NCBI RefSeq assembly: GCF_019059575.1
Contig: NW_024882202.1
Span: 310,001-374,000, forward strand
Direction: 5' to 3'
Length of the DNA: 64,000 nt
Origin: Amphibalanus amphitrite
Taxonomy: Eukaryota > Arthropoda > Thecostraca > Balanomorpha > Balanidae
Under the pieces are notes generated by a model that did no database searches, was not told the DNA's origin, and saw only the letters and a program-made list of their open reading frames with translations. This document shows positions 32,001 to 37,755 of this stretch, piece after piece. The position numbers were made by a program, and so were the translations under genes. The stretch's first letter is position 1. Each line of letters begins with the position of its first letter.

Positions 32001-34715
32001 TTTCCAGGGAGGAGCTGAAAATGTCCAACTACAGGTCAGTTTCTGGCGTAAATCGCTGATCATATTTGCTTTTAGCTGGATATAAATTTGCCTGCAGCGA
32101 TGGATATCGTAAGATAATTTGCTATTTCCGCATTATTAATATATTATAAACTTAGCATGCTTGTTTTATATGGCACAAGCAATGTTTATGCATGTTTATA
32201 TGTAGATATGTAACGCGAATCGTTTGAAATATTTTTGAGTTTCTGTTCGTTATCTGTTCAGGTACGAGATCTGGAAGACGCCGCTGGACGCTCGGAGTAA
32301 CTGGTGGGGCTACAACGAGACTCGGGCCATCCAGGGACGAATCAAGGACAAGCTGGACTTCCACGGTCTGCTACGGATCGACTTCAGGTAGTGTGCTGAG
32401 AGACAGAAGTACAATAGCATTGTCCTGTCGTAATTCTTGCTGACTATCAACGAATTCTGCTTTGAGATGTCCGCACCAGCCTCCAATTTTCTGCTGTGCG
32501 CTCCATCCACACGCATTCCGTCACCAGCCTATCGTTTCTCCGCCTGCAGTCAGTTCCACATGAACAACTTCTCGCTGCTGAGCGACAAGTGTCCGCCCGG
32601 CTGGACGCTGGTCGACACCACGTGCTTCATCTACGTGCCGGCGCCGATGACGTTCGCCGAGGCCAAACAGTTCTGTCAGGTGAGCGCGGCCTGGGGTCCT
32701 CCGCCGATCGCCTCTCTTTGGGAAGTGATGGATGTTAGATAGCCTCGTTGTTAGATCCTCGTCGTACTGAAGTGAGCTGTATGCCTGGAGATTTTGGCAT
32801 GATTATGTGTGGCTTAATGATCGTCATCGATTGATTTAGGTAGCTATAGCATATGATTGGTGCGACTTAAAGACGTTTATTACGATAGGAGGCTGGCGAA
32901 GTAACACCGCATCGACCAACCGTTTCCATTACAGGGCGACAACGCGTCGATGCCGTACCTGCAGCGTCACACGGGCGAACTGATCGGCTTCATCCGCGGC
33001 CAGCAGCCGTTCTACAACTGGCGTCTGGACCGGGTGTGGATGCAGCACCTGGACATTGTGCAGGGCTGCAGCTTCTTCGTGCAGCAGCGGGTCGTCAGCG
33101 GACCGTGCGACCTGCACCTGCCCTTCCTCTGTGAAATGGGTGAGTTTGGGGGAGGGGGTACTGACCTGCACCTGCCCTTCCTCTGTGAAATGGGTGAGAG
33201 GGGGGTACTGACTACTGACTTATACCTGCCCTTCCTCTGTGAAATAGGTGAGCTCGGGGGGTATGGTACTGACCTGTACCTGCCCTTCCTCTGTGAAATG
33301 GGTGAGAGGGGGGTACTGACTACTGCCATGCACCTGCTCTTCCTCTGTGATTTCATCCGTGCAAGGCTCATCAAGTTTCGAAAGTGTGTAGAATCGTACC
33401 ACCTGAGACCATGTTTTTTTTTAGACCAACAGGGTGAGCACTCCGAGTATGCGTACCATTTTACACCATCTTTGCCTGTTTCTTCCTGGACACACCCGAT
33501 GGTGTGCTAACCTCTACGCTCTCTGCCGTCAGACCCGATGGTGTACGCGGACCCGCTCTCCTGGTTCCGCGACCCGGCGGTGATTGGCGTCATTGCCGGC
33601 GCCTCGATCGCGCTGCTCGTCCTGATCATCCTGCTGATGCTGTGGGCGTTCAAGTCGCGCCACCGGCGCTCCGAGAAGCTGATGCGCCGGCGCAGTGTGC
33701 GCAGCAGCGCGCGCAGCACGCGCTCGCTGGTGGCGGCCAGCAGGTCCGGCAGCGCGTCAGATGTCAGCAGCGTCAGACGCACCAAACAGGCCGTGAGTTG
33801 GGTGACAGGGCGAGGGTTTTGGTAGAGGAATGGGTGTGAGTTGTGTGTGGAGTGATTAATGGATTTGGTAGACAATGGTTTGGAAGGTGGGTGCAGGGGA
33901 ATGAATGGTTCCTGACCGTTATCTCTGTTGGAGTAGATTTCTTTTTCTCATTATCGTTAGAGTTCATATGTCTATTAGAGATAATATGTGTTTTAGAGAT
34001 CTTCTAATCAGATTGGATCCAAACTACTCTCACACTTGACTGTTTTCGTAAGCTGTTTGATTTCCTGTCTGGTCTGACTGACCTGCTGCGCTCTGCCGGC
34101 CGCCAGATGAGCCAGGGCTCAGATGTCGCGTCGAGCGCCGGTCCGGTGGTGCTGACCTCTGCCGGCACCGACGAGGAGAGCTCCACTGCCGAGTACGACT
34201 CTCGGTTCACCCCTCAGAGGACGGCGTTCCAGCACCCCTCCCTGGACACCCCGCCGCCGAGCGAGCCCGACTCTGACTCCGACTCGGCGCCGCTCTCCGA
34301 TCCTGACTCCACGGACTCACCGCCCAGATTCGAGCCGGCCGCCGCTCCGGTCTCGCGCCATCCTGCCGGCGGCTACCCTCGCCAGCCGGTCTCCGAGACC
34401 TCCACCGAGTCCGAGTGTGCCGACAGTGGGAGCGGTAACTACACGGCCGTCCTGCCGCCCTACGGCCGCTCCCGCCGACAGACGCCCGGCGTCGACCCCG
34501 TCTACCAGAACATCGGACCCGTCTATGAGAACATGAGCGAGGTGCGGCGGCCAGCGTCGCCCGGCTCGCGCGGGGTGCACGCGGCAGTGTCGATGGGCCA
34601 TCTGCCGCGCGGTATGAGTGTGTACGCGGCCGGCGCGCCGGGACCTGACGAGCCGTTCCTTCAGGGCAGGACGCGCTCTCAGCCGATGCTGGACTTTCTG
34701 GAGACAGCGATATGA
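3305..34715 (+). CDS. bark: Bark beetle/Anakonda-type tricellular junction protein (5' partial, 30 exons)
   Basis: Large single-pass membrane protein. The Drosophila homologue organises tricellular septate junctions of epithelia. Exons: 3305-3465, 3781-3968, 4219-4418, 4664-4805, 5047-5288, 5606-5737, 6322-6439, 6758-8038, 8749-8906, 9207-9373, 9632-9858, 21201-21389, 21656-21873, 22094-22201, 22346-22472, 23809-23944, 26422-26631, 26928-27713, 28048-29370, 29895-30154, 30367-30578, 30855-31085, 31294-31418, 31728-31853, 32008-32034, 32262-32387, 32550-32679, 32935-33139, 33533-33792, 34107-34715. All junctions are GT/AG and phases agree; the sum is 8424 nt (2807 codons plus stop). Order: three SRCR + CUB-like + beta-helix repeats, C-type-lectin-like domain, transmembrane helix, tail ending TAI. 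The size fits the family (about 3000 residues). The start is missing. The 11.3-kb intron 9859-21200 holds an LTR element and intron 23945-26421 holds an antisense RCHY1-like gene. Family assignment is confident; individual exon ends are manual predictions. Confidence 0.9.
5761..6100. mobile_element. Foldback element, near-perfect inverted arms of about 170 bp
   Basis: The two halves are reverse complements around a centre at 5930/5931 (core TACATGTA), with very few mismatches (for example a missing base and GAGG against TTCTC near 5823/6038). The two open frames inside are the same peptide read from each arm and are not genes. It sits in the bark intron between exons 5606-5737 and 6322-6439. 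No target duplication could be fixed. Confidence 0.85.
8294..8723. mobile_element. MITE with long terminal inverted repeats, TTA target duplication
   Basis: Ends AGGCCGCCCCACACTGGACC... and the reverse complement ...GGTCCAGTGTGGGGCGGCCT form terminal inverted repeats of about 40 bp. The flanks are TTA (8291-8293) and TTA (8724-8726). A 3-bp TWA duplication fits the PIF/Harbinger superfamily. There is no transposase inside. The right end lies only 22 bp before the acceptor of bark exon 8749-8906. Confidence 0.75.
9993..10199 (+). repeat. 5' LTR, first part (before the nested insertion)
   Basis: Matches the first 207 bp of the 3' LTR (20835-21041) as far as I can see. It contains TATATAAG near 10024, a plausible LTR promoter. 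It ends with AGTTCTTGGTT (10189-10199), the left copy of the 11-bp target duplication of the inserted element. Confidence 0.93.
10771..16506 (+). CDS. Fusion protein: reverse transcriptase + restriction-like endonuclease + USP16/45-type ubiquitin hydrolase
   Basis: 1911 codons without a stop; an in-frame TGA at 10741 precedes the first ATG. Residues about 23-52 form a Cys-rich cluster (CCKC, CRCVKLGRRCATC). Residues about 230-560 are a reverse transcriptase (SSSAGLDGIRP, LDISNAFNTV, VQQGDPLSSLLF, catalytic YLDD at 468-471). Residues about 781-860 are a zinc knuckle (CRCG...H.L.C) and a PD-D endonuclease of the R2-like class (RPDG at 839-842, WDAT with Asp857). Residues 950-1022 are a Pro/Thr-rich linker. 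From Met1023 comes a UBP zinc finger (MCQHVGK, LCMQCGHQGC, WCFTCN), then a USP domain: Cys box NLGNSCYLNS (Cys1197), GCNQQDAHELL, a long Pro/Asp-rich insert (about 1390-1625), HLKRF, LTSGHYTAY (His1781), VSDTHV (Asp1886), ending LFYERIV as in USP16/45. All catalytic residues are present. USP16-type enzymes remove ubiquitin from histone H2A. A fused activity is inferred only; the insertion is so young that intactness is not evidence of selection. Confidence 0.9.
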   Translation: MSDETLISPEDGRATMGGSTPRCCKCVSNPCRTCRCVKLGRRCATCRFGDNCPNSVPKLTQLCDIATEIATLKQNSRVLPHIPKGARIAVADELAHLINDAVEQGTEEAWRRLTCFGYSTLSINREARTADKTSLATQVRLNLSQKSDTNKVRPSKPSKRSHAHRPVGEMTAMSRRVASKLTDGDTRGALRALTSDDSFASPTEEVIKRMQEKHPEPPTDLRNVPPPDDIHVPLVASEADVLKAINSFPPSSSAGLDGIRPAHLRSLLTKHTAEAGARLLTALTALTNLALSGRLPECATPAFFGASLIALRKKDGGLRPIAVGSVYRRITGKVAATAVSAAIGAQLRPVQLGVATRNGCEAAVHATRAYIDECEASENSRVIVKLDISNAFNTVRRDAMLEAVKTRAPEIYPFVWQGYNNAAPLFIGDSKILSQTGVQQGDPLSSLLFSLTVDSATRAPDTEINTWYLDDGTLAGPPSDVISSIKQVKAEMSEVGLAINAGKCEVTFLGGFTDDTKLSALHMLQSVLPDIREVPVDELELLGAPVHDAQTRRALLQGQLLVEKLIKRLQALDEAHQAFFLLKNYVSLPRLLYLLRSSPAYRHPALLNRIDEAVRRGMEVITNVQLRDISWRQATLPISLGGLGVRRVTDVALPAHLASQIASADTIASINGSAANRVSELTRCLISEWERRTGLPPPEAHRRRYQREWDRAETARISERLLEDSKTDVDRARLRAAAQPHSGAWLNAFPAASVGTLLDPDTLRTAVALRVGADICAPHRCRCGADIDERGLHCLCCQMSAGRFPRHAELNSVIKRGLSTAGMTSVLEPAGLDRGDGRRPDGMTTFPYAEGKCLVWDATCVDTFSASSVKASAARASSAATVAERRKRHRYADISRRYLFRPVAVETSGALGPDSYSFLKELGRRIVKTTGDRRDFERLMQRVSVAVVRGNATAVRLASVNVRPSHRANIEPKALPWPPTNSTGTEAKLPPELPTTTSPTTRPAEQEILDPLNMGLPNNGISMCQHVGKSVSLVDIKRQLKSNRRIGACDKKVPTPCTAPADGEERPVPSGAQLPHGVWLCMQCGHQGCARHATQHFNTPRSDSHTLAVNAAADWGVWCFTCNEKVSLKSNKKLHEAVQFVKKKQGTLRPGATPSKEDTPPPKSSKGASAKEKQAQADCDNESLPKVKGLINLGNSCYLNSVLQCLSQCHYLTHYLDISSRPGRKVTVSADGETMELVLPEGGPITASLCDFLKKMHITGTGSTVSPSHLLRKIALKVPQFVGCNQQDAHELLRALMEQARLEDLGRHQKQILLGLGLPAKADPKEVPDDMKARAKALGHQVSHTTIDSIFSGQLVSLVVCQACMACTHRMEPFLDLSLPAAEDIIFSLLSELDPPPASVSGDSTEDELNEPPASVSPDPPADEPPASVSPDPPADLAAEEPSERLSALIVDSAGAAAAADSCGDEPGPLTVYGRPSSPVEADSAPAGLVPLVGESADKAPNGAPETAGADQVGEKQSSVPAENCGEAVEARENSLGAPNGHCGRAAEEAPREGQSPSPGEVPGGVPTEAVANGQSSTAGVADGGELQSAPNGGTCAPTESAPAEGTGTPSPAADPSDGPPPPLSRCEWLSRALTTLAPRYQAAAGECSLLTCLNQYTAPELLTGNNKLGCDNCTELRNKRLTAAEKAAEKKLGTVYSNASKQLLIYSPPPVLTIHLKRFEVCSFSLRKVNRHVQFGERLDLAPFCSSISQDLPQMRAGQRRVLYSLFGVVEHSGRLTSGHYTAYVRVRRRHDQLTVNPARLTTLVTDAFAVACERARQRAEQTRPETTDGPSPVRPAEEGREDGEGEDPAAAPQESQTDQKQPAPEPEAEPEPQPEAGRWFYVSDTHVTEVTLDKVLKAQAYMLFYERIV
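16641..16646 (+). promoter_or_regulatory. Polyadenylation signal AATAAA of the RT-USP insertion
   Basis: AATAAA lies 16 bases before the insert end at 16662, the normal distance to a cleavage site. This supports an origin of the insert from a polyadenylated transcript. Being on the bark sense strand, it could also end bark transcripts early. Confidence 0.7.
16663..16737 (+). repeat. 5' LTR, second part (after the nested insertion)
   Basis: Begins with the second copy of AGTTCTTGGTT (16663-16673), continues TTGAAAGTTTGTG as in the 3' LTR, and ends CCCCACA. Joined to 9993-10199 with one target copy removed, it gives 271 bp, against 270 bp for the 3' LTR. Confidence 0.93.
16807..17574 (+). CDS. 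gag: Gag polyprotein of the LTR retrotransposon
   Basis: 255 residues. The retrotransposon gag core is recognisable (FDGSGDVVDWLTKVEMV at the start, DRKLRDGESVDVYLAEL in the middle). One CCHC zinc knuckle, CYRCSGWGHIAAEC, stands near residue 219 and would bind element RNA. The start is the first ATG after the 5' LTR (70 bp). The gene overlaps pol by 73 bp, with pol in the -1 frame, which suggests programmed -1 frameshifting. Confidence 0.88.
   Translation: MASPSFDIRLIPEFDGSGDVVDWLTKVEMVCNLQTPPAEELIVIPLRLKGGASAVYQQLSVEERKDVTKVKTVLKRAFAADKFMAYEKFVDRKLRDGESVDVYLAELKQLSTLFGGLSEEGLACALMAGLPDAIRQIMRAGARMESLSLTEIVARARAILCEEQTVPSASAFLGQTPRSQGVSAMRGLNPSSRVVSNRSQNNRSTVSSRNTGRGRQSIQCYRCSGWGHIAAECPSQPRSGNELRGEDSAPASARN
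17502..20798 (+). CDS. pol: Pol polyprotein of the LTR retrotransposon (protease, RT, RNase H, integrase)
   Basis: 1098 codons from the overlap with gag. Protease active site LIDTGCTRSII; reverse transcriptase with VMDFREMN, LLDLNKAYLQI and YIDDVLV; RNase H with WTDASSLALGVALE and MTDSRTVYHWI; integrase with an H-H-C-C zinc finger (HADAGHPGIRRTH, C..C) and D-D-E residues (GIDVTEY, LDNDPVF, TERVHRTVK). No stop or frameshift breaks it. The order PR-RT-RH-IN excludes Copia; the motifs fit Ty3/Gypsy better than BEL/Pao, and I do not assign a lineage. The true translation start is probably by frameshift from gag rather than at 17502. Confidence 0.9.
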   Translation: MPEPASLGKRAARRGLSAGLCSELKWMGALPVRSLEVCGKQCNVLIDTGCTRSIIHLSVCQSWERQLVNVATASGHNLLCIGVADVSVLIPGLKVVTISALVAEDRPLGFHMVLGMDGVQALGGVSVRSPTEVLFCSEKNTCAGLREQSVSTSGAAARSRQGASAQSPTEELCRSEKRPRTELSEEAPDLTTGVDVKPQLSVEKADFRAWFDERQRCWIVSWKWSDGKAPGVLQNCVAQYRISAEAKAAYEQEVALWINNGWLLPYDESELGPPKGLIPMMAVVQLNKQKVRPVMDFREMNTHVDTFTADADVCNEKLREWRKLGRDVALLDLNKAYLQIHVEKEMWPYQTVIVGGVRYCLTRMGFGLSVSPCVMKSVLDLVVSQDSDVQRAVSTYIDDVLVDEAVLPAEKVAEHLKRFGLECKPAVKLKDGGRALGLRVSAGTDGLRWRRDNEVTGIELPLTKRKIFSFCGRLTGNLPVCGWLRPATSYLKRRASALSERWDDPIEDSEVKNMVQDLLEKVAADDPAKGRWDVSGRDVTVWTDASSLALGVALEADGELIEDGCWLRKDDGTHINVAELDAAIKGVNLAISWGAKKVVLMTDSRTVYHWISNSLSGKMRLKTKAASEMLIRRRLSTLQMLGEEYRLDMSVRSVTSAANRSDNLTRVPRKWLSPEVKTKAPGTPRGATETRDPEAGNDKHRALCAAIGTTARSDSCQIAEAAVQREEDGISANELGVTGVAAVATAVQCEQDRVAQIHADAGHPGIRRTHFFAKRVMPTVTKTCVRNVVTSCQVCQSIDPAPVKWKKGELSVKQVWTRLGIDVTEYRGRSYLTIIDCSPSRFTIWGPLRLKTSSVLVAELRSILLERGAPDEILLDNDPVFRSRRFGAFAAEWGVRLTFRCAYVPSGNGVTERVHRTVKTIAARKGCDISEAVYIYNMTPKDNKTDNSTPANQLYRYNWRTSLPHSDPSAQQEPAGGYRPPKEAYEPGDAVWVRPPGARCHTQYEQGVVTRTLSEQAVEVNGVPRHVRELRHRLQQDHEAEDDSDSSEKGPMLVSLPVRQPEVTPQSETAPVTGRDRPETVLRRSERLRSRAARESQV
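20835..21104 (+). repeat. 3' LTR
   Basis: Intact 270-bp LTR, starting TGTGCTAGC and ending CCCCACA, followed by the target copy CATAA (21105-21109). It is the reference that shows where the 5' LTR was split. Confidence 0.95.
22473..23808 (+). other. bark intron without recognised features
   Basis: AT-rich intron between the bark exons ending at 22472 and starting at 23809. It contains only short open frames. I see no gene or clear transposon. Confidence 0.5.
24660..25505 (-). CDS. RCHY1: RING finger and CHY zinc finger ubiquitin ligase, RCHY1/Pirh2-like, intronless
   Basis: 281 residues read without interruption. The CHY zinc finger covers about residues 20-90 (CEHYRRRARLVAPCCGRLYWC...H, QCGACD, CERCGVQFGEYFC), followed by the CTCHY segment (YHCEECGLCRVG, FHCAQCGSCY). 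The RING-H2 finger (CAVCLDDL, NTCGHRLHEAC, CPLC) lies near residues 145-190, and the C-terminal zinc ribbon (VLCRDCHATSVAPFHVVGLKC) near 225-250. Length and order equal the family's. Such enzymes ubiquitinate p53-type and other substrates as E3 ligases. It lies wholly in the bark intron 23945-26421, antisense. The lack of introns suggests a retrocopy, but I see neither a poly(A) tract nor a target duplication; an ancestral single-exon nested gene is the alternative. It is intact, so possibly functional. Confidence 0.93.
   Translation of the reverse strand: MAEVRSVNSVTAQTDVLQQLGCEHYRRRARLVAPCCGRLYWCRLCHDAAEVHTLNRFEVSEIQCGACDLRQGVSRACERCGVQFGEYFCSICRLYDKSRDQYHCEECGLCRVGPREKTFHCAQCGSCYPLFERQSHQCRPSAALDDCAVCLDDLHSSRAAVHVNTCGHRLHEACRQQMLQHGLFSCPLCNVSMLEMQPVWRELDKAVQQTAMPSQYRHLLASVLCRDCHATSVAPFHVVGLKCAQCGSYNTARSGGPMYRRGNDGELLPATDETRHDEQVI
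26205..26350 (+). repeat. Dispersed repeat, copy 1
   Basis: The stretch from the G-run (26237-26252) through the motif CACTGCCGACTTCTGGTCCC and AAATGCCAAAATCAAAGGGG is found again, reverse complemented, at about 49745-49895. The copy lies just before the acceptor of bark exon 26422-26631. No coding capacity. Confidence 0.75.
28048..32387 (+). other. bark: bark repeat 3: SRCR, CUB-like, beta-helix exons
   Basis: Exon 28048-29370 (441 codons) opens with TSTLHLEPGVILEFHPGVG, the motif that starts each repeat, followed by a low-complexity Arg/Glu-rich stretch and the third SRCR (WVPVCDRHFSDRNAEVVCRQ, CSGEERRLGDCHL, FVDCG). Exon 29895-30154 is CUB-like (SIRLFDGDIWNVTSI). Exons 30367-32387 encode beta-helix coils and end with the recurrent RSNWWGYNE motif. 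Exon 32008-32034 is only 27 nt but keeps the phase and has good splice sites on both sides. Confidence 0.85.
29400..29680. repeat. Possible dispersed repeat in a bark intron
   Basis: A GC-rich island (GAGTCGCCGGGGCTGAGCCC and CCCGGAGGGGGGTTGCGG) stands out from the AT-rich intron around it and resembles an interspersed repeat. Only one copy is seen in this window, so the call is weak. Confidence 0.25.
32550..34715 (+). other. bark: bark C-type-lectin-like domain, transmembrane helix and tail
   Basis: Exons 32550-32679 and 32935-33139 encode a C-type-lectin-like domain (CPPGWTLVDTTCFIYV, TFAEAKQFCQ, closing CDLHLPFLCEM). Exon 33533-33792 encodes a transmembrane helix (VIGVIAGASIALLVLIILLM) followed by a basic stop-transfer region rich in Arg and Ser. 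The last exon, 34107-34715, encodes a Ser/Pro-rich cytoplasmic tail with tyrosine motifs (VYQNIGPVYENM) and ends in TAI, a class-I-like PDZ ligand. That agrees with the cytoplasmic PDZ-binding end described for Anakonda. The stop TGA is at 34713-34715. Confidence 0.88.
33109..33345 (+). repeat. 54-bp tandem repeat of the bark exon end with its splice donor
   Basis: The last coding bases of exon 32935-33139 (CTGCCCTTCCTCTGTGAAAT plus GGTGAG) recur four times downstream at about 54-bp spacing. The copies are at about 33163, 33217, 33271 and 33325, the last one diverged. All copies stay in the exon's reading frame (18-residue unit LPFLCEMGE...). Three copies keep a GGTGAG donor, so splicing could take place at several alternative 5' sites. 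Confidence 0.9.
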
Positions 34716-35820
34716 CACTGTCGAGCGATATTGTTGGCCAGTAGAGGCCTGGAAGTGGTAGTCCGTTGTGGTAAGGCCGTGAGATTGTTCGTCTGGGACT
34801 CAGGACACCGGAGGCGTTTTGTAATGATTTGTGGTGAGCGCCGGGTGCCAACGATCTTGAGCTGTCCTTAGGAAGTGCTGAAGTATTGCGAGATATTGCT
34901 GAGAATCGAAACTGGGCAACGAAACAAGTGTTTGTTGGGCTGAAGAGCAGCGACGCTTCAGTCATTAAAGATACTCTCGTTGTTACTTTTTCATGTTTAT
35001 CAACGCTTATGAAGTCGTGGCCCTTCATGACATCACCAACGCCTTTGAACCACGAGCCCACCGCGCAACTACAGCGAACTTTCGCCAGCGTGTGATCAAA
35101 TTCATTTATTCATTCCATAGTGCAGCAATTTCCAGTGTGTTTCCAGCGTGTGTGTTATTTCCAGCGTGGCCTGACACGGGCGATCTACGCTGTGCTTGTA
35201 TCGAACATTGATGTGCTGATATAGCGAGATTCCGGAGGCGAGACTGGCCAAAGACTGGTTATTCCTGGGCTACTCTTTACCAGTACTTTTATACCAAGAG
35301 CGCGTGCGAGTTTATGGTAGTGTACCTGCCCGCTTTTGAGTGTTTGGAGTTGAGTGGCCAGTGAGGATCGTCCGGTACTTCAACCTTGTATTATACATTT
35401 GTAGAAGGGTGTATAAGTCAGTAACGTGCTTGTCATAAACGTTACTACATGAAGTGACACTGTATTGTGTTATAGAAATGTGGACGGCATGACAATGGAT
35501 TGACGTCTGTTTACTTAGTGCATAATGAATATGCCTTTTGACATGTGCTCTGATGTCTGTGAGGCTTAGGCACTGCAAGATGATGCTATGTAAATATCGA
35601 TTATCATTCAGCCTTTAGTTGCCCCAAACTATGATCAATCATGACAAGTCATTGTTAACTCAGTCACAAGGAGAGCTTGAATAAGATGTTTTTTCCGTAT
35701 AAGTTGCGTTTCATACATCGCACTGTGTGTGTTGATGGATGTATTTGATTGATATAGGAATACTGGAAGTGTCTTACTCTTTAGTGACGTGTAACATCGT
35801 AAAAAACAGTATAACGCCTT
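34716..35820. other. Probable bark 3' untranslated region and downstream DNA
   Basis: AT-richer DNA after the bark stop. The only near-canonical polyadenylation hexamer I noticed is ATTAAA at 34964-34969, about 250 bp after the stop. No gene seen. Confidence 0.4.
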
Positions 35821-36500
35821 TTGGGGCGACTAACGGAGCGAGCGAGGGGGTGGGCCTTGCACGTGCGAAATTGCGAGGGGGTACCTCTAACTGACTTGTG
35901 CACGGCACCCTACTAACTGGTCTCTAGCGATGTGCCAAATTTGGGCACAATCGGCCCAGCCGTTCTCGAGATCTGGAGGCGGCACCCTGCACGTGCGCAC
36001 GTGCAAAATGGGTCCCAACTGACTTGTGCACGGCACCCTACTAACCGGTCCCTAACCGTGTACCAAATTTGAGCGCAATCGGTCCAGCCGTTCCCGAGAT
36101 CTGGAAACGATCCCTGCACGTGCGCACGTGCAGCAGCACCCCAACTCTGGCACATGTAGGTATATGCAGTGCCTAGTGGGTGCCTACCTACATGCCAACT
36201 TTCAGCGCAATCGGCCCAGTAGTTACCGAGATATTGCAACAATTACAAAACTGACACCTCTTCGTTTTGCACGTGGCACGTGCATAAGGGGTCACCCACA
36301 TGCATAGGGAATAGTCCAATACTTGGTAGAAGGAATGAAGCTACCCTACAAAAATTACCGCGTGTAAATCGGTCAAGTGGTTGCTGAGATATAAGCCTCG
36401 CAAAAGCGTGACCACGGCCGGCCGGCCGGCCGGCCGCTCATACTCAGAAATTTCCGTTAATCTAAGGAAAGACTACGCTCGCTTCGCTCGCTCCGTAACA
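35820..36500. repeat. Repeat block with inverted GGAGCGAGCGAGG ends and internal about 110-bp repeats
   Basis: Near 35834 the sequence reads ACGGAGCGAGCGAGG, and near 36474 CGCTCGCTTCGCTCGCTCCG, which is an inverted repetition. Between them a unit of about 110 bp is repeated in degenerate form (CTGACTTGTGCACGGCACCC at about 35891 and 36009; CAATCGGCCCAGCCGTTCTC variants). A GGCC-type palindromic run stands at 36416-36437. Non-coding transposon-like block, superfamily unknown. Confidence 0.6.
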
Positions 36501-36599
36501 ATATTTGCGTGTAAAAGTATAAGTCATTCTGCTTCACCAGCCCATCTCCACGAAACCTGAAGAGGCAATAGACCTTTTCACGACGGACTATCCGGCGAG

Positions 36600-37031
36600 C
36601 AGTGTTCGCCGCGGGCCGCAAAATCCCAGTCCAGCCCAGCCCAGGCCCATGGGTTCACAGCCCGGCCCAGCCCTAGCTTATTCATGGTAAAAGCGTCAAA
36701 TCCCAGTCCGGCCCAGCCCGTTAAAAATGAATAGATTAAAAATTATTGACACCACACAAGTACCCAAAGGAAGCAAAGGACCAATCTTTTGCTAGCAGCA
36801 TGTACAATGCACAAAGCATGCGTGCTTTATTAACTCGCTTTTGTGTCTTGCAAAGTAATAAGCTAGGTAGTTATAGTTTTTCTCTCAGTTGCGAACCCCT
36901 GACTCCACTTTACAGTTCTTGGCCCAGCCCATCCACAGCCCATTGATCCTTCATATTTGAGGGCCCAGCCCAGTCCGTAGCCCAGCCCAGCCTATGGCCC
37001 ATTGGGCTGGACCGGCCCATGGCGAACACTG
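36600..37031. mobile_element. hAT-type MITE with 8-bp target duplication
   Basis: Terminal inverted repeats CAGTGTTCGCCGCGGGCC and GGCCCATGGCGAACACTG. Perfect 8-bp target copies CCGGCGAG flank it (36592-36599 and 37032-37039). The CAGTG start and 8-bp duplication are hallmarks of hAT. The inside contains many CCCAGCCCAG repeats on both ends and no transposase. Confidence 0.88.
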
Positions 37032-37496
37032 CCGGCGAGTGCACCTAATTTGACCAAATCTACACCTAATCTCTTTTACAGCAAATATATTTATTCTATA
37101 CATTTATTTCAGTGTTTTAAGCGATGATACTCTGATAATATGACAAAGCAGGCATATAAGCAATTAGTGCAACCCTAGCTGTTAGCTACGAAGAGACACA
37201 CTGAACCTAATTTGACCAAATCTGCACCTAATCTGTACCAAATATGCACCAGATGTGTACCAGATGGCCGTCCTAAAAACGGCTATTGCCTATACTTGTG
37301 TCATAACTCGTTCAGCGCTGCCGTCTCCGGTCGAACTCGGAACGGTACATAGCTTCTAGCGGGATACAACCGTCATCAGCAAAGCCCAGCATTCCCCGCA
37401 GAGAGCATACGCATTAATTTGACATTGCTGCGACCATCATGCACATTTGTGCACTGACCTGACTTCCAAACCTTTCAGCTGAAGCTAATCACAGCT

Positions 37497-37755
37497 CTAC
37501 TGATGAGCTGCGAGGGGAGGGGAGGGGGAGGGACCCTGATCGGGGTCAGTGGGGCAGCGCTCTGTGCGGGTGGGGAGCGGGGGGGGGGGGGGGGGTGAAC
37601 GGCAGGGGAGCGGCAGGAAGCGCCGCGAGACTCCGCCGCCGTCGGCGCGGCCGGCGCCCAGGGTCAGCTCAGAGGGCTCCGCCCGCCCCGCCGTCGCCGC
37701 TTCCCACACCCGTCCCACGCATGGACGGGCGTCTGTTGCCTGGTGCGTTCTACAG
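37497..37755. other. GC-rich island with a run of about 19 G
   Basis: Contrasts sharply with its AT-rich surroundings. It holds a G-run (about 37578-37596) and CpG-rich sequence (CGCCGCCGTCGGCGCGGCCG), and ends with a donor-like ACAG/GTAGAG at 37752-37761. It could be a promoter or a non-coding first exon on the + strand, but no downstream exon could be linked. Confidence 0.3.
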
